A stretch of 35,032 nt of DNA from Rhodoplanes serenus (GTDB lineage Bacteria > Pseudomonadota > Alphaproteobacteria > Rhizobiales > Xanthobacteraceae): positions 1 to 35,032 of the forward strand of contig CAMAWG010000026.1 in the NCBI GenBank assembly GCA_945861855.1. The letters run 5' to 3'. The notes beneath the pieces were generated by a model. That model saw nothing but the letters and a program-made list of their open reading frames with translations. It ran no database searches and was not told the DNA's origin. A program made the translations under genes and the position numbers. Shown in pieces: positions 25,937 through 33,785 of the stretch (position 1 is its first letter; each line of letters starts with the position of its first letter).

Positions 25937-26944
25937 TTGGCCGTCGTCATCCCATTCAGTCCGGCCGACGCCACCATCGACCGCCTGGTGGAGTTCGTCA
26001 CGCCCGACATGCAGCGGGTCAACGCCCAGATTCTGACCCGCACGGGCTCCGAGGTGACGATGATCCCGGAGGTCGCCAACCATCTGATCTCATCCGGCGG
26101 CAAGCGGCTGCGGCCGATGCTGACGCTGGCGATGGCGAGTCTGACAGGCTACTCCGGCGACGGCCACATCAAGCTCGCAGCAGCCGTCGAGTTCATGCAC
26201 ACCGCGACGCTGCTTCACGACGACGTGGTGGACGAAAGCGACATGCGCCGCGGCAGGCCCGCTGCGCGCAAGCTCTGGGGCAATGAGGCGAGCGTTCTGG
26301 TCGGCGATTTCCTGCTCGGCCAGGCGTTCAAGATGATGGTCGAGGTCGGCTCGTTGCAGGCGCTGGGCATCCTGTCGAACGCCGCGGCCATCATCGCCGA
26401 AGGCGAGGTGATGCAGCTCGGCGCCGCCAAGAACACCGCGACCACCGAGGACGAATATCTCGCCGTGATCCGCGCCAAGACCGCCGAGCTGTTCGCCGCC
26501 GCCTGCGAGGTGGGTCCGGTCCTGACCAATCGGCCAAAGGCGGAGCACGCCGCCTGCCGCTCGTTCGGCATGAACCTCGGCATCGCGTTCCAGCTCGTCG
26601 ATGACGTGCTCGACTATGGCGGCAAGTCGGCCAAGCTCGGCAAGAACGTCGGCGACGACTTCCGCGAGGGCAAGATCACGCTGCCGGTGGTGCTGTCGTT
26701 CCGTCGCGGCTCGGAGTCCGAGCGCGGCTTCTGGTCCCGCGCGCTCGAGCAGGGCGAGATCACCGAGAGCGATCTGGAGACCGCGGTCGGCCTGATGATC
26801 AAGCACCGCGCGCTGGAGGACACCATCAAGCGCGCCCAGCATTACGGCGCCATCGCCCGCGACGCGCTGGCGCTGTTTCCGGCCTCGGAGATGAAGCAGG
26901 CGCTCGAGGAGGCGGTGGAGTTCTGCACCGCCCGGACGTATTAG
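25937..26944 (+). CDS. ispB: Long-chain trans-polyprenyl diphosphate synthase
   Basis: This enzyme extends farnesyl diphosphate with isopentenyl units to make the ubiquinone side chain. The 335-residue protein shows all prenyltransferase regions: GGKRLRPML, the first Asp-rich motif LLHDDVVDESDMRRG, the GNEASVLVGDFLLGQAF block, KTAELFAAACEVG, and the second Asp-rich motif FQLVDDVLDYGG followed by GKNVGDDFREGKITLP. Product length (octa-, nona- or decaprenyl) cannot be read, so the symbol denotes the type. I placed the start at TTG 25937, behind CCGGAGACC; the frame is open much further upstream but that part overlaps the divergent glycosyltransferase and is not family sequence. Confidence 0.92.
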   Translation: MAVVIPFSPADATIDRLVEFVTPDMQRVNAQILTRTGSEVTMIPEVANHLISSGGKRLRPMLTLAMASLTGYSGDGHIKLAAAVEFMHTATLLHDDVVDESDMRRGRPAARKLWGNEASVLVGDFLLGQAFKMMVEVGSLQALGILSNAAAIIAEGEVMQLGAAKNTATTEDEYLAVIRAKTAELFAAACEVGPVLTNRPKAEHAACRSFGMNLGIAFQLVDDVLDYGGKSAKLGKNVGDDFREGKITLPVVLSFRRGSESERGFWSRALEQGEITESDLETAVGLMIKHRALEDTIKRAQHYGAIARDALALFPASEMKQALEEAVEFCTARTY

Positions 26945-26999
26945 GCCGAGCGACCTTCGCGGCCACGCGGGCGATTGCTAAGGTGGCAGGGCAAATGTC

Positions 27000-27131
27000 T
27001 CATCGTTGACGATTGGAACGGTTACGGGGCAATTGCTTACGCACCGCCGTAAAAAATATGACGGCCAGAAGAATGAGGCTTGGTGCATAGACAGCCATCA
27101 GGCCCATCAGGAGTGCTTGCCAGGTTGCCAT
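27000..27131 (-). CDS. Possible 43-residue membrane protein
   Basis: A small frame opening MATWQALLMGLMAVYAPSLI, continuing with LLAVIFFTAV and a basic tail (RKQLPRNRSNRQR). It has the make-up of a genuine microprotein: one long hydrophobic span, positive C-terminus and an AAGGG site 5 bases before the ATG. It lies alone in the 346-base gap between the polyprenyl synthase and ispE genes, on the ispE strand. No family recognised. The remaining part of the gap (27132-27290) shows no convincing gene. Confidence 0.45.
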   Translation of the reverse strand: MATWQALLMGLMAVYAPSLILLAVIFFTAVRKQLPRNRSNRQR

Positions 27132-27290
27132 CGTCGCCCTTGATGAATCCGCACACGCAGGTGACGGACACACGAATGCCGATCAGTGCCCGATGTTCAC
27201 CAGGTCTGATCGGGGCAACTGTTCCCAATTGCTCACTTGGGAAAATAAACTCAGGGCCGCGGTAGCCTCGTACCGATCTCCACCGGTTTT

Positions 27291-28157
27291 TTAGCCGAAC
27301 GCCGTCGCCTTCACCCACCAGCGCGGATGCACGGCCGAAATACCGCGCGCCGCCGCCGCCGCCGCGCGCGAGGACGCAAACAATCCAAAGCAGGTGGCGC
27401 CGGAGCCGGACATGCGGGCGAGGTCGCAACCCCGCTGACCGCGCAGCACCGCGAGCACCCGCGCGATCACCGGCTGGAGCGTGACGGCGGCAGGCTCCAG
27501 ATCGTTGCGTTCGCCCGCCAGATATTCAACGAAGCCGTCGCGGTCGCGCGGCAGCGCCAGCGCCCGCCCCGCCCGCCGCGCTTCGCCGGATTTTCGTCCC
27601 AGGATCGCGAACACGTCCCTGGTCGGCACCGCGACGCCGGGATTGACCAGCACCGCCGCGAGTTTCGGGATCGCCAGCGGCCCGGAAAGAATTTCGCCGA
27701 TCCCGCGCATCCGCCGCGGGCGCGGATCGACGCAGACCGGCACATCGGCGCCGATGCGCCGCGCCACCTTGCGGAGCCGCGCGTCGTCGAGCGGCAGGCG
27801 GTTGGCGCGGGCCAGCAACCGGAGCGTCGCGCCGGCGTCGGACGATCCGCCGCCGAGACCTGCCGCCACCGGCAGGCGCTTATCCAGGGTGAACCGTCCG
27901 ACCTTGAGACCGGGCACTTCCGCCGCGAGCGCCTTCGCCGCCTTGAGCACGAGATTGTCGTCGAGCGGGCCCGCCTGCGTCGTGGTCATGCCGCGAACCG
28001 CGAGCGAAAGCGACCCGCCGGGGATCAAGGTCAGCCGATCGCCAATGCCGGCGAATGCAACAAGGCTGTCGAGCAGGTGATAGCCGTCGGTGCGCCGGCC
28101 GAGCACCGCGAGCGTCAGATTGACCTTGGCCGGGGCGTGTTCGACGAGGGCAGCCAT
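27291..28157 (-). CDS. ispE: 4-diphosphocytidyl-2-C-methyl-D-erythritol kinase
   Basis: IspE phosphorylates CDP-methylerythritol in the MEP pathway to isopentenyl diphosphate. The 288-residue GHMP kinase shows the catalytic-Lys start APAKVNLTLAVLGRRTDGYH, the ATP-binding loop LPVAAGLGGGSSDAGATLRL, the GADVPVCVDPRP region with the likely catalytic Asp, and the C-terminal ARMSGSGATCFGLFAS. Everything expected is present. The ATG at 28157 puts AALVEHAPAKVN at the usual distance from the N-terminus; another ATG three codons earlier is equally possible. The neighbouring large TPR gene, upstream on the same strand, is separated by a GC hairpin repeat. The product pathway feeds the polyprenyl synthase encoded nearby. 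Confidence 0.95.
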   Translation of the reverse strand: MAALVEHAPAKVNLTLAVLGRRTDGYHLLDSLVAFAGIGDRLTLIPGGSLSLAVRGMTTTQAGPLDDNLVLKAAKALAAEVPGLKVGRFTLDKRLPVAAGLGGGSSDAGATLRLLARANRLPLDDARLRKVARRIGADVPVCVDPRPRRMRGIGEILSGPLAIPKLAAVLVNPGVAVPTRDVFAILGRKSGEARRAGRALALPRDRDGFVEYLAGERNDLEPAAVTLQPVIARVLAVLRGQRGCDLARMSGSGATCFGLFASSRAAAAAARGISAVHPRWWVKATAFG

Positions 28158-28220
28158 GCAAGACATTTATCCGCAGCGGCGGCGATTGTCGCTACCCGCG
28201 CCGTGCCGGCCGCAAAACAC

Positions 28221-28244
28221 GATGCCCGGCACAAGGCCGGGCAT
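28221..28244. repeat. Copy of the glyS-ppdK hairpin repeat
   Basis: ATGCCCGGC, loop ACAAG and GCCGGGCAT are identical over 24 bases with 17332-17355. Here only one half of the paired element is present, in the gap between the TPR gene and ispE, where it could terminate or process the transcript. Confidence 0.85.
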
Positions 28245-28273
28245 CAGGCAGAACGTCAAGCGCTCGAGCCGTG

Positions 28274-30052
28274 TCAGCCGCCGTCGCCGGGCTTCTTCTT
28301 CTGGGAGTTGGACGCCGACGATGTCTCTTCGGGCAGGCCGGCCGCCAGCTTCTGCTTGATCTTGACGAGTTCCTCGGGCTCCGGCTTGAGGTCGCGGGCG
28401 TGCGACCACTGGAATTCCGCTTCGATCAAGCGGCCCGTCTTCCAATAGGCGTCGCCCAGGTGATCGTTGATGGTCGGATCGTCGGGCTTGAGCTCGACCG
28501 CGCGCTCCAGGTGCTTCACCGCCTCGTCGTAGTTGCCGAGCCGGTAGTGCGCCCAGCCGAGCGAGTCGACGATATAGCCGTCGTCCGGCCGCTGCTCGAC
28601 GGCGCGGCGGATCATCCGCATGCCCTCGTCGAGATTGATGCCCTGGTCGATCCACGAATAGCCGAGATAGTTCAGCACATGCGGCTGGTCCGGGTAGAGC
28701 TTGAGGGCCTGCTTCAAGTCGCCCTCGGCTGCATCCCATTTCTTGGCGCGCTCGTTGCAGATGCCGCGGAAGTAGAAGATCAGCCAGTTCGGCCGATCCG
28801 GATTGGCGATGGTGGCCACGCCCTTGCCGTAGACCTGGGCGCATTCCTCGAAGGCCTTGCGGCCGCGCAGGATGCTGCCGAGCGCCATGATCGCGTCGAT
28901 GTCGTCGGGACGCTCGGTGAGAAGCTTGTTCAGACGCTGCTTGGCTTCGTCGGTCTTCTCGATGGTGTCGAGATTGACCGCGAGCTGGATGTCGGCGTTG
29001 CGCCGCAGCGGCGAACTTTGCGGCATGCGCTCGTAGATCTTGATGGCGAGCTGGGGGTTCTTCACCTGCTCGTAGAGATCGGCGAGCGAAAGCAGCGCGA
29101 GCGGCTGATTGGGCGCGAGATAGAGCGCGAGCTGCAGATAAACGAGCCCGAGGTCCTCGCCGCCGCGGCGGCCCAGCGCCGCGCCGAGCCCATAGAGCAA
29201 TTCGGCCGCCCCGGCCTGCGCATCGACGACCAGCGGCGGAAGCTGCTTGCCGTTGTTGATGTTGTCCATGTCCGCGACGATCAGCGGATGGCGCGGCAAC
29301 TGGGCGTCGAAGGCCTTGAACAGCTTCAGCGCCGCATCCTTCTGGCCGTTGCGCGAGAGCCAGGAGCCGTGCGCCTCAACCAGCCGGAGCGCGGTGGCAT
29401 CGAGCTTCTGGGCCCGGTCGAAGCGCTTGCCGGCTTCCTTCTTGTTGCCGGACAGGTCGAGAATGAGGCCGGCGTGCAAATCCTTGAACAGCGCATACCA
29501 TTCGGCGCCCTGCAGCTTGTCGATCGACTCGACGGCGCCCTTGGCGTCGCCCGCGCCGTAGCTCGCCCATCCGGCGAGCAGCGTGGCGGCGAGATCGGTG
29601 ATCGGGCCGCGAATCGACTGTGCGAAATTCGTCTTGGCGACGACGTATTTCTTCTGCTTGAGCGCGTGGACGCCGATCACCAGCCGGGCGATGCGGTCGT
29701 TCTTGTCGAGGCGGATGACCTGGTCGGCGAGGCGAACCGCCTCCTCGACGTCGCCCTCCGCCAGCACCGACAGGAAGGCGCGCTCCAGCAACTCGGCGTT
29801 CTTCGGGTCGCCGCGGAGCGCCGCGCGGTAATAGGCGGCAGCGGCGCCGGCATCGCGCTGGGTGCCGGCGTGGCGCGCGGCGAGATAGCTCCCGGAGGCC
29901 GAAAGGCGCGACAGTTCCTGCGCCGTGGGCTGGTGGGTGGAGATTTGCGCGTCTTGCACCGCTCCCTGGGCGGATACCCCGACCGGCCAAAGCAGCGTTG
30001 CGGCGCCCAGCACGACGCCCGCCAGGCATCGGAACGAAGTCGGAACAATCAC
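28274..30052 (-). CDS. Large secreted or periplasmic TPR protein
   Basis: A 592-residue protein with an N-terminal signal peptide (RCLAGVVLGAATLLWPVGVS followed by AQG) and tetratricopeptide repeats over most of its length, clearest in the C-terminal half: PDQPHVLNYLGYSWIDQGIN, DDGYIVDSLGWAHYRLGNYD and DPTINDHLGDAYWKTGRLIE. TPR arrays mediate protein-protein contact, so a scaffold or assembly role in the envelope is likely, but partners are unknown. The C-terminus is Lys-rich (SNSQKKKPGDGG). The start is a GTG at 30052 with GGAGG about 9 bases upstream. It is transcribed towards ispE and diverges from the toxin-antitoxin pair. Confidence 0.85.
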   Translation of the reverse strand: MIVPTSFRCLAGVVLGAATLLWPVGVSAQGAVQDAQISTHQPTAQELSRLSASGSYLAARHAGTQRDAGAAAAYYRAALRGDPKNAELLERAFLSVLAEGDVEEAVRLADQVIRLDKNDRIARLVIGVHALKQKKYVVAKTNFAQSIRGPITDLAATLLAGWASYGAGDAKGAVESIDKLQGAEWYALFKDLHAGLILDLSGNKKEAGKRFDRAQKLDATALRLVEAHGSWLSRNGQKDAALKLFKAFDAQLPRHPLIVADMDNINNGKQLPPLVVDAQAGAAELLYGLGAALGRRGGEDLGLVYLQLALYLAPNQPLALLSLADLYEQVKNPQLAIKIYERMPQSSPLRRNADIQLAVNLDTIEKTDEAKQRLNKLLTERPDDIDAIMALGSILRGRKAFEECAQVYGKGVATIANPDRPNWLIFYFRGICNERAKKWDAAEGDLKQALKLYPDQPHVLNYLGYSWIDQGINLDEGMRMIRRAVEQRPDDGYIVDSLGWAHYRLGNYDEAVKHLERAVELKPDDPTINDHLGDAYWKTGRLIEAEFQWSHARDLKPEPEELVKIKQKLAAGLPEETSSASNSQKKKPGDGG

Positions 30053-30228
30053 GAGTGGCTGCCTCCATGGGCGGCGGTGCGCCTGCCCTCCGAGTCGGGC
30101 TCAGAATGGCCTTTTTGCACTCCGCCCGCAAGGAGAGGAATGCGGCAGCACCGCACGGGCGATCATGCCAATCGCGGTGTGGCGGGATCGTGACGGGGGT
30201 AGGGAACCGGCTCATCTGCGAAAAAACC

Positions 30229-30262
30229 TTGACCCCCTCCACCTTCGCTATACATGTATAGC
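30229..30262 (+). promoter_or_regulatory. Promoter and palindromic operator of the toxin-antitoxin pair
   Basis: A TTGACC -35-like box (30229-30234) is followed by the perfect 16-bp palindrome GCTATACATGTATAGC (30247-30262), whose AT-rich core overlaps the expected -10 region. It lies 18 bases before the antitoxin start. Such a site fits autorepression by a ribbon-helix-helix antitoxin. The spacing of the -10 box is not certain. Confidence 0.75.
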
Positions 30263-30280
30263 AACGCAAGGGAGTCCCTC

Positions 30281-30493
30281 ATGCTCGCGCTTCGCCTATC
30301 GCCAGAAATTGAAAAGCGCCTGGACATCTTGGCTAAAAGGACCGGACGAACCAAAAGTTTCTACGCGCGCGAGGCCATCGTACGCCATATCGAAGACTTG
30401 GAGGATTACCACCTTGCCCGCCGTCGCGTTGACCGCGGCGGCGATCGCATCACACTTGAAGAACTCGAAGCCGAGATCGACAACGCCTCCTGA
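30281..30493 (+). CDS. Ribbon-helix-helix antitoxin (RelB-like)
   Basis: A 70-residue protein whose first 45 residues form a ribbon-helix-helix DNA-binding unit (LALRLSPEIEKRLDILAKRT, KSFYAREAIVRHIEDLED), with an acidic C-terminal tail (DRITLEELEAEID) suited to wrapping the toxin. This is the RelB/DUF6290 style of type II antitoxin. AAGGGAG lies 6 bases before the ATG at 30281; an ATG at 30254 falls inside the palindromic operator and is rejected. The toxin follows after 14 bases. It is expected to neutralise the toxin and repress its own promoter through the 16-bp palindrome. Confidence 0.88.
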   Translation: MLALRLSPEIEKRLDILAKRTGRTKSFYAREAIVRHIEDLEDYHLARRRVDRGGDRITLEELEAEIDNAS

Positions 30494-30507
30494 ACCGGCG
30501 CCAAAGC

Positions 30508-30780
30508 ATGGATCGTGTCTGGCGTGTGGAGTTTCTCGCCGAGGCTGCGCGCGAACTGCGCAAGCTCGGCCCCGGCCCCGAACAACACATCGTGAAGTAT
30601 CTGCGGCAGCGCATCGTCGTCGCCGAAGACCCACGCCGGTTCGGGCGCCCGCTGACCGGCGACCTGAAGGGATTCTGGCGTTACCGGGTCGGCGACTACC
30701 GCATCGTGGCATCAATCGAAGATGACCGGTTCATCGTGCTGGTGGTGACGGTGGGCCACCGGCGCGAGGTGTACGACTGA
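30508..30780 (+). CDS. RelE/ParE-superfamily toxin
   Basis: A 90-residue basic protein with the RelE-fold pattern: WRVEFLAEAARELRKLGPGP, then PLTGDLKGFWRYRVGDYRIV and the closing VTVGHRREVYD. The C-terminal VGHRxxVY and the RYRVGDYRI strand favour the mRNA-cleaving RelE branch over gyrase-targeting ParE, but the two cannot be separated firmly by eye. It is complete and in the usual order after its antitoxin, so the module looks intact. It ends 28 bases before the convergent ETF-QO gene. Confidence 0.88.
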   Translation: MDRVWRVEFLAEAARELRKLGPGPEQHIVKYLRQRIVVAEDPRRFGRPLTGDLKGFWRYRVGDYRIVASIEDDRFIVLVVTVGHRREVYD

Positions 30781-30808
30781 CGTTGCCCCGCGCGAAACAG
30801 CAAGCCGA

Positions 30809-32458
30809 TCACATATTGGAATATTTCGGGCCGCCGCCGCCCTCCGGCGGCACCCAGGTGATGTTGCGGTTGGGGTCCTTGATGTCGCAGGTTTTGCAGT
30901 GGACGCAGTTTTGCGCGTTGATGACGAACCGCGGCTTACCCGCCTCCTCGACCCACTCGTACACGCCGGCCGGGCAATAGCGCGCCGACGGCCCGGCATA
31001 GACGTCATGCTCGGACGCCTGCTGGAGCGCCATGTCGGCGACGTGCAGATGCGGCGGCTGATCCTCCTCGTGATTGGTGCTGGAGATGAACACCGACGAC
31101 AGCCGGTCGAAGGTGAGCTTGCCGTCCGGCTTCGGATAGGCGATCGGGCGGCACTCGTTGGCGGGCTTGAGGGTTTCGGCATCGGCCTTGCCGTGGCCTA
31201 GCGTTCCGATCAGCGAGAAGCCCAGCGTATTGCTCCACATGTCGATGCCGCCGGCAGCGATTCCCAGGACGGTGCCGAGCTTCGACCACAGCGGCTTGGC
31301 GTTGCGGACCCGCCACAGGTCGCGGCCGATGTCGCCGTCCTGCCAGGCATCGTCGTAGCTCGCGAGTTCGTCATTGGCGCGGCCTTCGGACAGCGCCTCC
31401 GCGGCATGTTCGGCCGCGAGCATTCCGGACAGGATCGCGTTGTGGCTGCCCTTGATGCGCGGCACGTTGACGAAGCCCGCCGCGCAGCCGATCAGCGCGC
31501 CGCCCGGGAATGAAAGCTTCGGCACCGACTGATAGCCGCCCTCGGTGATGACGCGCGCGCCGTAAGACAGCCGCTTGCCGCCCTCGAAGGTGGCGCGGAT
31601 CGCCGGATGGGTCTTGAAGCGCTGGAATTCCTCGAACGGCGAGATGTACGGATTGGCGTAGTTGAGGTGAACCACGAAGCCGACAGAAACGAGATTGTCG
31701 TCGAAGTGGTAGAGGAACGAGCCGCCGCCGGTGGAATTGTCGAGCGGCCAGCCGAACGAGTGCTGCACCAGGCCCGGCTTGTGCTTGTCCGGCGCGACCT
31801 GCCAGAGCTCCTTCAACCCGAGCCCGAATTTCTGCGGCTCGCGGCCCTGGTCGAGCCCATATTTTGCGATCAGCGTCTTCGACAGATTGCCGCGCGCTCC
31901 CTCGGCAAACAGGGTGTACTTGGCGCGCAGTTCCATGCCGCGGGTGAAACTCGCATTCGGCTTGCCGTCCTTGCCGATGCCCATATCGCCGGTGGCGATG
32001 CCCATGACCGCGCCGTTCTCGGTCAGCACTTCGGTTGCGGCGAAGCCCGGATAGATCTCGACGCCGAGCGCCTCGGCCTTGGTCGCCAGCCAGCGGCAGA
32101 CGTTGCCGAGCGAGACGATGTAGTTGCCGTGGTTCGACATCAGCGGCGGCATCAAGAAATTCGGCAGCCGCAGCGCCGCCGACTGCCCGAGCCAGTAGAA
32201 GCGGTCGTCGCTGACCGCGGTCTTGATCGGGGTGTCTTCCGTGCGCCACTCCGGCAGAAGCCGGTCGAGGCCAACGGGATCGATCACCGCGCCGGAGAGG
32301 ATATGCGCCCCCACCTCGGAGCCCTTCTCGACCACCACCACGCCGAGTTCGGGCGAGAGCTGCTTGAGCCGGATGGCTGCGGCAAGTCCCGCCGGTCCGG
32401 CGCCCACGATGACGACGTCGAACTCCATGGATTCTCGGGCAGGCATGTCGTCGGCCAT
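30809..32458 (-). CDS. Electron transfer flavoprotein-ubiquinone oxidoreductase
   Basis: ETF-QO passes electrons from reduced ETF, generated by fatty acid and amino acid dehydrogenases, to ubiquinone at the inner membrane. The 549-residue protein starts with the FAD dinucleotide fold FDVVIVGAGPAGLAAAIRLK, has the ribose-binding VVEKGSEVGAHILSGAV region, the central GCAAGFVNVPRIKGSHNA, and a C-terminal 4Fe-4S domain with cysteines in ARYCPAGVYEW and INAQNCVHCKTCDIKDP, ending in the typical NITWVPPEGGGGPKY. Start choice is between ATG 32458 and in-frame ATGs 4 and 10 codons later. It is divergent from the uracil glycosylase gene with a 195-base gap that holds no visible gene. Confidence 0.95.
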   Translation of the reverse strand: MADDMPARESMEFDVVIVGAGPAGLAAAIRLKQLSPELGVVVVEKGSEVGAHILSGAVIDPVGLDRLLPEWRTEDTPIKTAVSDDRFYWLGQSAALRLPNFLMPPLMSNHGNYIVSLGNVCRWLATKAEALGVEIYPGFAATEVLTENGAVMGIATGDMGIGKDGKPNASFTRGMELRAKYTLFAEGARGNLSKTLIAKYGLDQGREPQKFGLGLKELWQVAPDKHKPGLVQHSFGWPLDNSTGGGSFLYHFDDNLVSVGFVVHLNYANPYISPFEEFQRFKTHPAIRATFEGGKRLSYGARVITEGGYQSVPKLSFPGGALIGCAAGFVNVPRIKGSHNAILSGMLAAEHAAEALSEGRANDELASYDDAWQDGDIGRDLWRVRNAKPLWSKLGTVLGIAAGGIDMWSNTLGFSLIGTLGHGKADAETLKPANECRPIAYPKPDGKLTFDRLSSVFISSTNHEEDQPPHLHVADMALQQASEHDVYAGPSARYCPAGVYEWVEEAGKPRFVINAQNCVHCKTCDIKDPNRNITWVPPEGGGGPKYSNM

Positions 32459-32653
32459 GGCGTTCTTGCAATCCCTTCTTACAGCTAGACTGGGCCAGCA
32501 GAGCTATCGGCGGATAACAATGATACCCTGTGCGGAAGCGTGAGAGGCAATCCTATGGCGAAAGGCCACCATTTGGAAAAGGACCGCTTGGCCCAATGTT
32601 ATAGCGGCGAGCCAAATTTTGGGCGTTTCCGACCGGCACCGTAACGATCGAAC

Positions 32654-33481
32654 ATGATCCCCAGCAGCAAGACCGCCCGCGACCTGCTTGCCTTCTACGC
32701 CGAAGCCGGCGTCGACACGGCCATCGGCGAGGACGCCAAGGACTGGCTGTCTGGCGATGAGCCCAAGGCCGCAGCGCCGCCCGCGACAGCACCGCGCGTT
32801 GGCGGCGGGGATTCGACTCTGGCGCCCGGCATCCGGACCGGCAACGCTCCGGCGAAAGCCCCCGCCGCCCCGCCTCCCCCCACGCCCGACGCTGCCGTCA
32901 TGGCGGCGCGCGAAGCCGCGCGCAGCGCCGCAAGCCTCGACGAATTGCGCGCCATCCTGGATCGCTTCGAAGGCTGCAGCCTGAAGGGCGGGGCGAGCCG
33001 CCTCGTGTTCGCCGACGGCACGCCCGGATCGCGGCTGATGTTCGTCGGTGAGGCGCCCGGTGCGGAGGAGGACAAGCAGGGACTGCCGTTCGTCGGCCGC
33101 TCGGGGCAGTTGCTCGACCGGATGCTTGCGGCGATCGGTCTCGACCGCACCAAGGTCTACATCGCCAACATCGTGCCGTGGCGGCCGCCGGGAAACCGCA
33201 CGCCGACGCCGGTCGAGACGCAAATCTGCCTGCCGTTCATCCAGCGGCAGATCGAGCTGTGCAATCCGGAAATCCTGGTGACGGTCGGTCAGCCGTCCAC
33301 CGGCGCGCTGCTCGGCATCCAGGGCATCATGAAGAACCGCGGCCGCTGGTTTCCCTACCGGACCGGCACCCGCGAGATCCGCGCCATGCCGATGCTGCAT
33401 CCGGCGTATCTTCTGCGCTCGCCGATCGGCAAGCGGCTCGCCTGGCGCGACATGCTGGCGATCAAGAAGGCGCTCAGCTAA
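32654..33481 (+). CDS. Uracil-DNA glycosylase, family 4-like
   Basis: The enzyme removes uracil from DNA to start base excision repair. The conserved domain (about residues 95-275) has [20 protein letters not shown] followed by [39 protein letters not shown], and the His motif [11 protein letters not shown]. The first 90 residues are an Ala/Pro-rich linker after a short conserved start ([20 protein letters not shown]), a layout I know from alphaproteobacterial members. Fewer of the cluster cysteines of archaeal-type family 4 enzymes are evident: one in FEGCSL and two in ICLPF and ELCNPE. The last 8 bases overlap the end of the convergent small membrane protein gene. Confidence 0.9.
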   Translation: MIPSSKTARDLLAFYAEAGVDTAIGEDAKDWLSGDEPKAAAPPATAPRVGGGDSTLAPGIRTGNAPAKAPAAPPPPTPDAAVMAAREAARSAASLDELRAILDRFEGCSLKGGASRLVFADGTPGSRLMFVGEAPGAEEDKQGLPFVGRSGQLLDRMLAAIGLDRTKVYIANIVPWRPPGNRTPTPVETQICLPFIQRQIELCNPEILVTVGQPSTGALLGIQGIMKNRGRWFPYRTGTREIRAMPMLHPAYLLRSPIGKRLAWRDMLAIKKALS

Positions 33482-33752
33482 GGCGGCGTGGCCGCAGGTC
33501 GCGGAGAAGAAAGATCAATCCGCCGACCGCGAGCACGATCGGCACGCCGGTGTCGAGCGTGAACACGCCGACCGCGAGGCCGAAGTCCGCGAGCCGCTGC
33601 GAGAATTTCGTGGCGCAGGTCACGCCGATCTCGGTCAGCGGCGGGCATTGGCCGTTAACCTTGACGGCGATGAGGGCGGCGCCCGCGGCAAGCACAATCG
33701 CGAGCGCCGGATAGCAAATTAACCTGAGCAGCAAAAAGAAAACGGTTTTCAT
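33474..33752 (-). CDS. Small two-helix membrane protein
   Basis: A 92-residue protein with a hydrophobic N-terminal helix (VFFLLLRLICYPALAIVLAA) and a second near the C-terminus (VPIVLAVGGLIFLLRDL), separated by a loop with two cysteines (GQCPPLTEIGVTCATKF) that could form a disulfide. The ATG at 33752 gives a sensible membrane-protein start; upstream in-frame sequence is shadow of the divergent TPR gene. No family recognised. It converges on the uracil glycosylase gene with an 8-base overlap. Confidence 0.6.
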   Translation of the reverse strand: MKTVFFLLLRLICYPALAIVLAAGAALIAVKVNGQCPPLTEIGVTCATKFSQRLADFGLAVGVFTLDTGVPIVLAVGGLIFLLRDLRPRRLS

Positions 33753-33785
33753 TGCGTTTCTTCGCTCCGGCGCGATGATGCTCGC

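Noticed and set aside
27132..27290. Further small genes on either strand upstream of the 43-residue candidate
   Set aside because: Frames there have no ribosome binding site, no hydrophobic or domain pattern and overlap on both strands.
28271..30193. 640-codon plus-strand frame opposite the TPR gene
   Set aside because: Mirror of the TPR codons, rich in repeated Val/Leu/Gly/Arg patterns, with no domain signal.
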